Below are positions 1-8,611 of a stretch of DNA of 46,740 bases, in pieces. Every line of letters begins with the position of its first letter. Position 1 is the stretch's first letter. The stretch spans positions 22,667 through 69,406 of the forward strand of contig BJOX01000363.1 in assembly GCA_009731375.1 (NCBI GenBank), read 5' to 3'. Made by a program: the position numbers and the translations under genes. The DNA comes from Paulinella micropora (lineage: Eukaryota > Cercozoa > Imbricatea > Euglyphida). The notes beneath the pieces are model-generated. The model saw only the letters and a program-made list of their open reading frames with translations, was not told where the DNA came from and did no database searches.

Positions 1-398
1 TTTTTTTCTTTCAAAAAGTCACAGTTCGTAAATTCAGAAATGAAGTCATCCGGTAATCATTAATATTAACGGGGCAACGTGATTTCCTGATTTTATTTCA
101 ATAAGAATGAAGCAAAAAGCTTTCTACAGTTAATTCAACATCAACCGCAAGCTAACATCCAACTGAACTTTGACGTGAACCTTCACCTGTACAACAATTT
201 TAACATTAACCGCAAGCTAAAATGATGAAGAATTACCAAAACACATTGGAGAGGACAATCTGGTTGCGGGCACGGGCACGGGCGCGTTCGCTCTCTCGTT
301 CCTCGTCTTGTTGCGCCACCAGCGCATGATACTGAAGAAGTGCCACACTTGGGTCCCTTCGGGACATGTACGCGTCCCCACTGCCGCCGCGATTAGAA
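1..398. other. 3' flank without a gene
   Basis: No convincing reading frame is seen here. The stretch is AT-rich and lies downstream of the stop codon of the minus-strand LRR gene. A short phrase around AACCGCAAGCTAA occurs twice (near 145 and 208), which suggests a small local duplication. Confidence 0.6.
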
Positions 399-2345
399 TC
401 AGTAACATGATGCGTATGGCGACGGAGTGGCAACCCAGGGACTCTTTCGCGCGTCGACCACTGCCGCGCCGGGCAGCAGCCCCGAGCAGACCAGCCACGT
501 CCAAAGAGCGCGCGACACCAGCCCGGACTTCTCGGCCCAGCTGCCCTGGCCTTTGAGCAACGCGACCTCGTACGGCGTCAAGTACAGCTCCATTTCCCGC
601 ACCGCGTACGCCAGCTCGCCGCGCGGCGACCGGAAGCGCCGCACGAGCGAGAACTTGCCGCGCGCCGCCGCCGGCAGCGCCACCGACGGCGAAGTGTTGC
701 AAGTGCCCTCGCCGTCCAGCAGCCACAGCTGCGCGCAGTGGACCGGCGACGCCAGCGAGCACAGGCCGTGCCAACAGCTGCGCTGCACCTCCAGCAGCTC
801 TCGCAGGTCGAAGCGCGGCTCTTCCGGCAGGTAGCAGACGAGCGGGAAAGAGTGGAACCAGATCTTGCGGCCGCTGCAGACGACCTTCGAGAACACGCGC
901 CGCAACGACGCGGACCAGGCGCGGAGCCGCGCCCGCTCGGCGTCGGCGTTGTGTCCAATCGGCAGGCTCCGCAGGCCCAACAACACTCCCAGCTGCCGCG
1001 GCCCCCCGTCGGCGTTTAGGCAGTGCGCCAACCATGCCCCGGCCGGGTGGTTTTCGTCGGCCTGCGGCGGCGGGCCGTGGTCTACGATTGTCATTTTGCA
1101 CGGGGCCAGCTGTTGCAGCGCGCGCAGGTCGGCCGCGTCTGACTCAGTAGGATCCACGCACAGCAGCCTAAGCTGCAAGAACGCGGGCGCTTTGTTGCGG
1201 GGGCACAGCGCCAGCCGCAGACGTTCCAGCAGCCCGCCCTCCCACTCACCCGCCGCCTCCAGGCCGGCCAGCACGTACTCGGCCTCGGCGCGCTTGCCCA
1301 CCGTCAGCTCGTAGTGCCGCAGCGCCGGGGTGCAGGCCGGGTCCCACTGCAGGCCCTGCCCGGACCGTGCCAGGCCGTCCACCAGCTCCTGCGGGGTCAA
1401 CGACCCGTGCAGTGCTATTGTGTGCAGCCGGGGCCATATAGTTGAGCCTGTGGTGACCGGCAGCGGCACGGCATCCGCGCCTCCGGGTTCGTAGATCTGG
1501 AGCTCCTCGAGCGTCGGGGCCAGCCTTTCGAAGCCCGGGCCGAACAGCACGCAACTTTTGCAGCGCCGCAGCGACAGACGAGCCAGCGCACAGCCACCGG
1601 GGAACAACGCGCCCAGGCCGTTCGGCCCCAGGTGCACCGAGTCCAGGCTCAGCTCCTGTACCTCTGGTAAAAGAGATGTTAGCGCGGGCCGCACCAACAG
1701 CTCGTAGTCGAGGCGGCGGTCTTCTTCTTCTTCGCCGTAGCCGTCGTAGAGTTGCAGGCTAACAGTGCGCAGGCCGTCGCGCCCGTGCCACAATGCCAGC
1801 AGGCCCCCCGCAGCGACCGCGTCACACGTGAGGTCCAGCTCCGTCACGCGGGTGTAGTAGTGCAGGGCCAAGCGGAGGAGCTCCAGCCTGCGCGGCTGCA
1901 AACTGTCGGGGCCGGGTTGTTCCCGGCAGTACGAAAGCTTGAGTGTCGTGGTCGGCTGGTAGAGGCAGTCTGCGCGGCGCGCGCTTTCAACGTGGCAGGG
2001 GTCAATGTCGGCGTCGGGGTAGCACTTTGTCAGCGCCCGGCGCAGGAACAGTTGCGGCTGCACGGAGGGCAAGACCCGGAGCCTCCACTGCGGAGAAAGG
2101 CGCAAGAGCGCCAGCTGATCTCGAAGAGTGAGCCAAGAGACCCAGTGCGGGAAAAACGCAGTGAGAGCACAGTCACCACGCGCGGCCAGCGCTTCCAAGC
2201 GGCGCCGTTTGTGAGAAGAAGAAGAAGAAGAAGAAGAAGAAGAAGAAGAAGAAGAAGAAGACATACAAGGAACGTACCCTTCTTCTCTTCTCTCGCCCCC
2301 TCTTGGCGCTGAGGAAGGATCCGAAAAAAAAGGAATGCGCTGCAC
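399..2345 (-). CDS. F-box-like / leucine-rich-repeat protein
   Basis: The 648-residue reading frame is rich in Leu, Arg and Cys. From about residue 150 it has repeated LxxLxL segments (such as ELDLTCDAV and RLSLRRCKSC) typical of LRR substrate-recognition domains. Residues about 60-110 form a Leu/Trp-rich helical stretch placed like an F-box. F-box/LRR proteins usually act as adaptors of SCF ubiquitin ligases, but I see no strict F-box consensus, so that role is inferred. A run of about 16 Ser near residue 30 is coded by a (TCT)n microsatellite, and the ATG at 2264 just before it is a good alternative start. It lies in the same orientation as the polymerase-like gene upstream. A second protein of the same style lies at 10623-11825, which fits a family expansion as seen in giant viruses. 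Confidence 0.6.
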   Translation of the reverse strand: MQRIPFFSDPSSAPRGGERREEGYVPCMSSSSSSSSSSSSSSSSHKRRRLEALAARGDCALTAFFPHWVSWLTLRDQLALLRLSPQWRLRVLPSVQPQLFLRRALTKCYPDADIDPCHVESARRADCLYQPTTTLKLSYCREQPGPDSLQPRRLELLRLALHYYTRVTELDLTCDAVAAGGLLALWHGRDGLRTVSLQLYDGYGEEEEDRRLDYELLVRPALTSLLPEVQELSLDSVHLGPNGLGALFPGGCALARLSLRRCKSCVLFGPGFERLAPTLEELQIYEPGGADAVPLPVTTGSTIWPRLHTIALHGSLTPQELVDGLARSGQGLQWDPACTPALRHYELTVGKRAEAEYVLAGLEAAGEWEGGLLERLRLALCPRNKAPAFLQLRLLCVDPTESDAADLRALQQLAPCKMTIVDHGPPPQADENHPAGAWLAHCLNADGGPRQLGVLLGLRSLPIGHNADAERARLRAWSASLRRVFSKVVCSGRKIWFHSFPLVCYLPEEPRFDLRELLEVQRSCWHGLCSLASPVHCAQLWLLDGEGTCNTSPSVALPAAARGKFSLVRRFRSPRGELAYAVREMELYLTPYEVALLKGQGSWAEKSGLVSRALWTWLVCSGLLPGAAVVDARKSPWVATPSPYASCY

Positions 2346-3310
2346 AAAGGTGCGGGATAGGTGGTAAATGAAGAGAGAGAGAGAGCGAGGTTAGCAGAAA
2401 AAAACGGACAGAATGAGCTCCAAAGCGCCCGAGGCCTGGTGTTTGCGAGCGACAGGGGGAAAGGGAGGGACGGGCAAGGGCGGGGGCACACAAACACACA
2501 CCTCCCCACAAGAAAGAAAAGCGGGCTTCCAAAGAAAACAAAAGGGGGGGGAGGGATGGTATGCAGACAACAAAAGGATCAGGGAAGTGGAGAGAGGGGG
2601 GGGAGGTACGAGAAAGAATCAAAAAAAGGGCAGAACAGAGGGACATTTTTACAAAGAACACGAGAATGAAGGGGGGNNNNNNNNNNNNNNNNNNNNNNNN
2701 NNNNNNNNNNNNNNNNNNNNNNNNNNNNNNNNNNNNNNNNNNNNNNNNNNNNNNNNNNNNNNNNNNNNNNNNNNNNNNNNNNNNNNNNNNNNNNNNNNNN
2801 NNNNNNNNNNNNNNNNNNNNNNNNNNNNNNNNNNNNNNNNNNNNNNNNNNNNNNNNNNNNNNNNNNNNNNNNNNNNNNNNNNNNNNNNNNNNNNNNNNNN
2901 NNNNNNNNNNNNNNNNNNNNNNNNNNNNNNNNNNNNNNNNNNNNNNNNNNNNNNNNNNNNNNNNNNNNNNNNNNNNNNNNNNNNNNNNNNNNNNNNNNNN
3001 NNNNNNNNNNNNNNNNNNNNNNNNNNNNNNNNNNNNNNNNNNNNNNNNNNNNNNNNNNNNNNNNNNNNNNNNNNNNNNNNNNNNNNNNNNNNNNNNNNNN
3101 NNNNNNNNNNNNNNNNNNNNNNNNNNNNNNNNNNNNNNNNNNNNNNNNNNNNNNNNNNNNNNNNNNNNNNNNNNNNNNNNNNNNNNNNNNNNNNNNNNNN
3201 NNNNNNNNNNNNNNNNNNNNNNNNNNNNNNNNNNNNNNNNNNNNNNNNNNNNNNNNNNNNNNNNNNNNNNNNNNNNNNNNNNNNNNNNNNNNNNNNNNNG
3301 ATTTTTTTTA

Positions 3311-3350
<40 letters not shown>

Positions 3351-3411
3351 GGGGGTAAAGGGGCGGGAATAGAAAAGAAAATGCGTTGAGTAACGTTAGC
3401 CACGGAGTTAC
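2346..3411. repeat. Purine-rich low-complexity spacer, assembly gap and poly(G)37
   Basis: No gene is visible. The plus strand is purine-rich with many G runs and breaks into a 623-base N gap (2677-3299). It resumes with an uninterrupted run of 37 G (3313-3349). Such tracts stop polymerases, so the gap is probably a sequencing failure. The long open frames reported across the N run are not real. Confidence 0.8.
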
Positions 3412-4842
3412 TTAAGGGGACGGCGAAGCCGGCGCGGTTGAAGGCGAGGACGGTTGGTACGAAGGCGAAGCCGGCGCGGTTGAAGGTGAGGACGGCTGGT
3501 ACGAAGGCGACTCCGGCGCTGTTGAAGGTGAGGACGGCTGGTACGAAGGCGACCCCGGCGCGGTTGCAGGAGAGGACGGTTGGTACGAAGGCGACACAGG
3601 CACTGTTGCAGGGGACACCTGCACGGCTGCGGGCGAGGACGGCGCGGCTGCAGGCGATGCGGGTTGGTACGCTGAGGAGGAGGAATCGTGCAAGGCGCCC
3701 TGGTTGGCCGGCGGCGCCCTGGTCCGCTTTGGCTGACACTCACGTAAACAATCCAAGCACTGCTCGAGCAATTGTCTGGGCGTTTCCGCTCCGTAGCTCT
3801 CAACCTCCACCAGCCAGTCCGGCGCGGCCGCCGCGTTCGCGGGTGTCTCGACCGTGGAACCATACCGCGTGCAGCGCAAACACGCGGTGCAGTGCCATGG
3901 CCGGGCCACCACCACCTTGCAGCTATCTTCCACGTCGAACACCCCGGCGGGGCAGCAGGCCCACACCTCGAAACCGGCGTTAGCTGACAAGAGCACCTTG
4001 GACTCCAGCCTCGGCGTGACCAGGCCCTTCTTGAAAAGCCCGTTCATGACGGCCGAGCCCTTGGTAGCCCAGCATTTTAGGTGCAGGCTCTCGCCCGGCA
4101 GCAGGTATGCTAGCACTGTCCTGGCCAGACCCGGCGCCAAGACAGTCCGGCCCCCTGCGACTGTGCGCAGTTCCTCCAGGTAGACCGGCCGGACGCCCAG
4201 CGCTTCTAGCAGCGCCTCGAGCTGTTCGTCGCAGAACAGCCCCGCCTCGCCAGACAACGCCGGCCCCAGCTCCACGTGCAAGTCGTTGTCGGGCGCCAGC
4301 GACAACGACCGCAGCAGGCGCGCGTAAAGCTTCGGCTCGCGCTCCCGTAGCAAACGCCGCCACTCCGAGTCGTCGAGCCTTTGTGGGCGCGCGGCGTCTG
4401 ACACGGCGCGCAATTCCTCGGGGTTTGCCGCGTGGCGGTTTTTGTTCTCAGCGCTGAGCTCCAGGGCGATGCTGTTGCGTGTGGTAAACTGGGCAGGCAA
4501 CGTCCGGTCTAGCGGGAGCACCTCCATGCCCCGCAGCCGGTCTGCGGGCACTTGGATCTGCACGTGTTTTAGTGTTTGCAAAATATCCAGGTTCCCGCAA
4601 AAGCCGACGGGCTTGTCGCTGCCATCACCATTGCCCCATTCCGCGTAGGTAATGCGCAGCGTAAACGTGTGGTCCATGGCTTCTAGCAACGCTTGTGGCA
4701 GCAACATGGTCTGCACGTTCCGTAAGGCAAACAGACCGGCGTTCGGCCGCGGGGGCGGGGGCAGCTCTTGCACAAAGACCTCCCGCAAGCGCGCCTGATT
4801 TCGCCCGTGCGGTACGTCCCCCAGGCCGCGTTGATCATACAC
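3412..4842 (-). CDS. RNA polymerase alpha-like (RPB3/RPAC1/archaeal D type) subunit with CTD-like tail
   Basis: This 476-residue protein has C-terminal hallmarks of the alpha/D/RPB3/RPAC1 family, which dimerises with an RPB11/L-type partner to nucleate RNA polymerase assembly. Residues 249-262 match the family strand before its Lys-Gly turn (PGESLHLKCWATKG). Residues 297-324 read CPAGVFDVED and then C-x2-C-x2-C, giving the Cys pattern C-x20-C-x2-C-x2-C known from archaeal D subunits with a ferredoxin-like insert. Residues 344-368 match the closing 'VES.GA..P..LL..CL..L' helix. The N-terminal 120 residues are poorly conserved. From residue 391 to the end it carries YQPSSPS/TAPASPS heptads like the RPB1 C-terminal domain. 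Family length is usually 270-350 residues, so both the N-terminal part and the tail are extra. Viral or nuclear origin is not settled. Confidence 0.68.
   Translation of the reverse strand: MYDQRGLGDVPHGRNQARLREVFVQELPPPPRPNAGLFALRNVQTMLLPQALLEAMDHTFTLRITYAEWGNGDGSDKPVGFCGNLDILQTLKHVQIQVPADRLRGMEVLPLDRTLPAQFTTRNSIALELSAENKNRHAANPEELRAVSDAARPQRLDDSEWRRLLREREPKLYARLLRSLSLAPDNDLHVELGPALSGEAGLFCDEQLEALLEALGVRPVYLEELRTVAGGRTVLAPGLARTVLAYLLPGESLHLKCWATKGSAVMNGLFKKGLVTPRLESKVLLSANAGFEVWACCPAGVFDVEDSCKVVVARPWHCTACLRCTRYGSTVETPANAAAAPDWLVEVESYGAETPRQLLEQCLDCLRECQPKRTRAPPANQGALHDSSSSAYQPASPAAAPSSPAAVQVSPATVPVSPSYQPSSPATAPGSPSYQPSSPSTAPESPSYQPSSPSTAPASPSYQPSSPSTAPASPSP
3415..3672 (-). repeat. CTD-like heptad repeat tail
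   Basis: In-frame repeats encode 14-residue units made of two heptads, YQPSSPS and TAPASPS. Both keep P3, S5, P6 and S7 of the RNA polymerase II CTD consensus YSPTSPS. Four units near the C-terminus are regular (tails TAPG, TAPE, TAPA, TAPA). The earlier ones are degenerate (VQVSPAT, VPVSPS). The repeat is also visible as tandem DNA repeats of about 42 bp. Confidence 0.85.
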
Positions 4843-5192
4843 GACGACTTTGGGCTCCTTCTGGTTTTTTTTTCTTCTTTTTTTTGTGACAAGCTTTCTC
4901 TCTCTCTCTCTCTTTCACTCTTTCACTCTCTCCACACCCTCCCACCCTCCCCCTCCCAATCATTTCTTTTGCGACCTGTAAGAATTTGGCGGTGCAAACA
5001 AAGCGCGGCCTGGGAGAGAAGGGGGGGGGGGGACGTCCCACCTCTCCTGTCCGCTCCCGCCATCCTTGCTTCTGCTCGGCCTGTGCCAGCGCCCCTGCCT
5101 TTTCTGGTGGAATTGGGGGGAGGGGGTTGGAGAGGGGGGGGCGGAGGGTCGGAATAAGAAGGGCTGATGTCTTGGAGGGGCGTGAACAACAA
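4843..5192. repeat. Pyrimidine-tract spacer upstream of the polymerase-like gene
   Basis: No gene is seen. The spacer holds T runs, a (CT)n tract (4897-4930), a G9 run and GGA-rich sequence. It should contain the promoter of the minus-strand gene ending at 3412, but I recognise no motif. Confidence 0.6.
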
Positions 5193-5248
5193 GCCAAAAT
5201 TAATGCGGCAGGCATCCTTTCCGGATAGCTAGCCGCATTAATTTTGGC
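5193..5248. terminator. Perfect 17-bp inverted repeat, candidate transcript-end hairpin
   Basis: Arms 5193-5209 (GCCAAAATTAATGCGGC) and 5232-5248 are exact reverse complements with a 22-base spacer. The element lies 70-130 bases downstream of the stop of the minus-strand gene ending at 5320. Mimiviruses and pandoraviruses are known to end transcripts at such palindromes, so a 3'-end signal is the likeliest role. It could also be a small inverted-repeat element. Confidence 0.65.
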
Positions 5249-5319
5249 ATGCAAGAGCCTTTTACATTTTTAATTTTTTTTTTATTTAAATTTCTTTTTG
5301 GTAATTTTTTTTGGCGCTT

Positions 5320-6144
5320 TTATTGTGGGTGGGTCAGAATGGCGGACTGGTCCAGACACAAGTGCTGGACCCCGCCAATCTCTCGCCAGCCATCGCAGCT
5401 TATAGAGCCACGGCTTGGGGACCAGCTGGCAAATCCAGTCAGAATTGATTCAGGCAGGGGCTGCAGGGCCCATCGACAATACTCGAACGAACCAGTGGGG
5501 GACTGCGCCATGACCGATCGCTGCAGTAGCACGCCCCGCTCGGCCTGTGCCAGGCCTTGGCGGCACAATTCTATCCACTTGCAAGACACGTCGCGGTAGC
5601 ACAGCACGCACAGACGGTCCGGGGTTATGCCCCGCAAGAGATTGTAGCTCTCCGTGGCCATCTTCATAAACCTGTGTGTATCGTCGTCGCCCGCCTGCGT
5701 GCGCATGTACTTTAAAAAGTTATTTTCGTTGGCTCCTGGCCTGAGCATGAATGTCTCGTAGTAGTTGTAGATCCATAATTCTTCGGCCGATAACTGCATC
5801 AACAGCGGGCCCGGCCTACCAGGAATGGCAGTTTTTGTCGGGGCCTCGACAACAGCATCAGCGGGCCTCTTGCACAGCGGCTGCGAGTATGCCAAGCACT
5901 CCTTGCCTCGCTTGCAAGAAAACCAGTCCAATAACGAAACGCGTAAGTTAGAGGACTCTGTGGCCGCGTTCAGCCGCGGCAGAAACTCTAGCGGCCGACT
6001 GGTGACCTGCTCCTGCAGCGCCGCCTGCCTGCTCCCGTCCTTGCAGTAGTCAGCCAGCCCCGCAACCCCTCCATGCACGTAGAGCACGGGCGCCGGGCGC
6101 AAGAGCTTGAGGTAGGTGAGCGCTAGATACTCTGGATCGCTCAT
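5320..6144 (-). CDS. Hypothetical Cys-rich protein
   Basis: I do not recognise this 274-residue protein. It has a balanced composition, a clean ATG at 6144 and a TAA stop. Cys residues cluster at about 189-210 (CVLCYRDVSC...C), which could bind zinc but match no named finger. There is no signal peptide or membrane segment. It sits between the polymerase-like gene and the RING gene in the same orientation, with a low-complexity spacer on each side, and looks like a member of the same intronless gene set. A palindrome follows its stop codon. Confidence 0.6.
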   Translation of the reverse strand: MSDPEYLALTYLKLLRPAPVLYVHGGVAGLADYCKDGSRQAALQEQVTSRPLEFLPRLNAATESSNLRVSLLDWFSCKRGKECLAYSQPLCKRPADAVVEAPTKTAIPGRPGPLLMQLSAEELWIYNYYETFMLRPGANENNFLKYMRTQAGDDDTHRFMKMATESYNLLRGITPDRLCVLCYRDVSCKWIELCRQGLAQAERGVLLQRSVMAQSPTGSFEYCRWALQPLPESILTGFASWSPSRGSISCDGWREIGGVQHLCLDQSAILTHPQ

Positions 6145-6287
6145 GACATTGGCGGAGCCAAAGCAATTTTTGTCGACAGTATTTAAAAACCAAAAAAAAA
6201 GGAGGGAGGGGGGACCCTGAAAACACTCGTGATCTCTCCCTCTCTTCCATCCCCTCTTTCCCCCCCGCCCGGNNNNNNNNNNTTCTT

Positions 6288-6365
<78 letters not shown>

Positions 6366-6426
6366 CCCCCCCCTCTCTTTCCCCCCCCCTCTCTCTCTCT
6401 CTCTCTCTTTCCTCCTCTCTTTCGTT
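6145..6426. repeat. (CT)n / C-run microsatellite with 10-N join
   Basis: The spacer is almost entirely CT, TTC and C-run sequence, with a 10-base N join at 6273-6282. No gene is present. It lies just after the stop of the RING gene, so it forms its 3' flank and the 5' flank of the gene ending at 5320. Confidence 0.85.
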
Positions 6427-8065
6427 TCAAATGACAGCATCTATGGCGGTGCGGCAGAGAGGACAGTTGACAAGCTGCGCCGCACAACCCGCGCAGATCT
6501 GGGCGTGGTCACAGGGAATAAGCCGCACTAGCTCTGTACACTCGTCACGACCAGGCTCCCCCAAGCACACCACACAAGAATCGCACTCGCCTTGCAGCAA
6601 GCTAAGCTGAGTAGCCAATTTCGCGCGCAGTTCGTCGAGGGCTGATACCGCAGCGGCAATGCCCACGGGGTCTTCCGCGTCGCCCCATTCCTTTGGTTGT
6701 ACGGCCTTTAGCAGACCGACGAATCTGCCGGCGTTTGTCACCGTGGCGGGTGATATTTGACAAACGACCGCGTGGTCAGAATTAGTGTCGGCCGCGTCCC
6801 GGCATTCCGTACAAACACCGTCCTTGTAATCCCAGTTGACTTCCTTCCGGCGTTCGAGGGGCGGGGGCGCGCCATCGTGCTGTTTGCGGCCACTAGCTAT
6901 TTCCGCGCTGCAACCTTCGCTGTCAGCCGCCAGGCGCAAATAGCTCTGGCTGACATCGACGCTCAGCTGTCGCAGAAACTTCAGCAGCGGCGCGGGCGAA
7001 TGGAACCCCTTGGCATAGAAGGCCCTTTGTCGGATCGTTCGCCAGAGTTTCCAGGGCTCCCTGAAAGCGTGATCCCAACGCTGGAGCCAGACAGTTGGCG
7101 CAACCACTGTCGCCAACAGGCCCGCCATGCACAGCACCGACGGCCTCCAGCCGGAACAACACGTCGCCGCCCTCAACAGAGTAGGCACCGCACAGTGCCA
7201 GCTCCAGTAACGTCTGCGCCCGGCGTTGGTGCACGGGCCTCGGCTCGGAGAGCAGGAAGAAGTCTAGCAGCACGGGCGAACGCGCGAAAGCGGCGGCCGC
7301 GGCCCAATTCTCGTCGGACAACCGCAGCAACTCCGACGCATCGGCCAGCGCGGCCAGGACGGTGGTGCGCTCCAGCTGCAACAGACAGGCGTCGAGCGCA
7401 GACACAACAGCAACGGCGCACTGGAAGTTAGGGCCCTCTCGCGCGCAACCGCGCAGCCCCAGGAGGTCTAGCACTCTGAACAGCAGCGCCTCGAGCGGGG
7501 GGTCCGTTCGGCCGCGCCACAGAACAGTTGCGACGCCGAGCCAGCTAACGAAACCAACATCTGGTGGCAACGGCGGACGTGCCAGCACGACCGCGGCCAC
7601 GCGCAACGCAGCGGCGGTGCGCCGTGCGCGCAACAACGACCTTACTATGCGTGCTGCGTCGTCTGGCCGCTGCTGGAGCCCTGGTGTCTGTAAAAAAGAC
7701 CACAACGGCTGCAGTGCCTCTGCCGACCACTCTTCTTGCGACAGTGCACAGAACAGCGACCACAAGCTCTCACGCAGCGGTCCCGTGTTAATAAGATGGC
7801 CGCCCGCGCTGGATGCACGGGCCGCGAACTCTGCGCGCAGGTGTGTGAGCACTGCCTGGACGGACCCCGGGCGCTGGCGCGCCAGCGCCCCGAGCACGGG
7901 CGCGTAGGCGCCCCGAAGTCCCCCGCTCCAGCACAAGTATGGCAGATGGTTGCTGCACACGGCCCGGTCCGCGAGCGCGGCTACCCCGTCAGAAGACGTG
8001 ACGCACGCTAGCGCTTCTTCGTGCAGGCACGGCCCGTGCTTGCATTCCGTACAGACGTTGTGCAT
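6427..8065 (-). pseudogene. RING-HC finger protein, split by a frameshift
   Basis: Two overlapping minus-strand frames (6923-8065 and 6427-7188) fit one protein of about 540 residues with a frame change between roughly 7190 and 7080. The N-terminal part has a VCTEC...C cluster and long Leu/Ala-rich helices like ARM/HEAT folds. The same VCTEC...H..VC motif recurs in the C-terminal part. The last 50 residues form a RING-HC finger, with CVVC, then PCDH, C-x2-C and finally CPLC. This is the C-terminal RING arrangement of IAP/Mdm2-type E3 ubiquitin ligases, so the likely role is ubiquitin transfer. The TGA stop directly follows the RING. The break may be a base error, a true lesion or a short intron; the downstream frame is clearly the coding one up to the RING. 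Confidence 0.65.
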
Positions 8066-8611
8066 GCCTTGTGGCTCTTTTGTTTTTTTTCTTAAAACGC
8101 GAATAAGTCTAGCTAGCTACAAAGAGATGTTCGGACAGGAAAAGAGAAGAAGACAGATTTGGGCAAAAAAAAGCTTTCGGCCGGCGGGGACGGGAGGAGA
8201 AGGGGGGGGGGGGAGGGAGGGGNNNNNNNNNNCTTTTAAGTCCACAAGAAAGGTCGGACGGGCACCCTCTCTGCCCTCTCTCCCCGCCCCCCCCCCACCC
8301 CTCGCCCTACGCTCTAGCTGACCAGCCCCCCTGCTGCAATGGCCCGGGAAAAACCTTCTGCTTCCTTTGGCGTGGTTCTGTGGCACTTTTCCCCCCTCTC
8401 CGTCGATTGCAGCAAAAAAAAGAAATTTAATTAATTTTGTTTTCTTTCGTTTTTGTGAGATTTAGAAAAAGCAAAGAAGAGCAGACAGAAAAACAGAGGA
8501 GTGAAGAAAGCGAAAAAGAAATCCTGGGCTGTCCGGCCGCAACATATACACTCGAGTGTTCGCTAGCGTCATTGGCAGAAAAAAAGAAGGGAGGCAGCGA
8601 GGCACTAGAAG
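8066..8611. promoter_or_regulatory. Divergent intergenic region, low complexity, 10-N join
   Basis: This spacer separates the divergent RING gene (minus) and kinase-like gene (plus) and so must hold both promoters. It contains G9 and C9 runs, a 10-base N join (8223-8232), an A/T stretch at 8415-8440 and purine-rich sequence up to the plus-strand ATG. No specific promoter motif is recognised. Confidence 0.5.

Noticed and set aside
217-1101. Overlapping Ala/Arg-rich ORFs on both strands in 0.2-2.3 kb
   Set aside because: They are GC-rich shadows of the LRR gene, with no motif and biased Ala/Arg/Pro composition.
2413-3372. Long plus-strand ORFs across 2.4-3.4 kb
   Set aside because: They run through 623 N and a poly(G) tract, and composition is repeat-derived.
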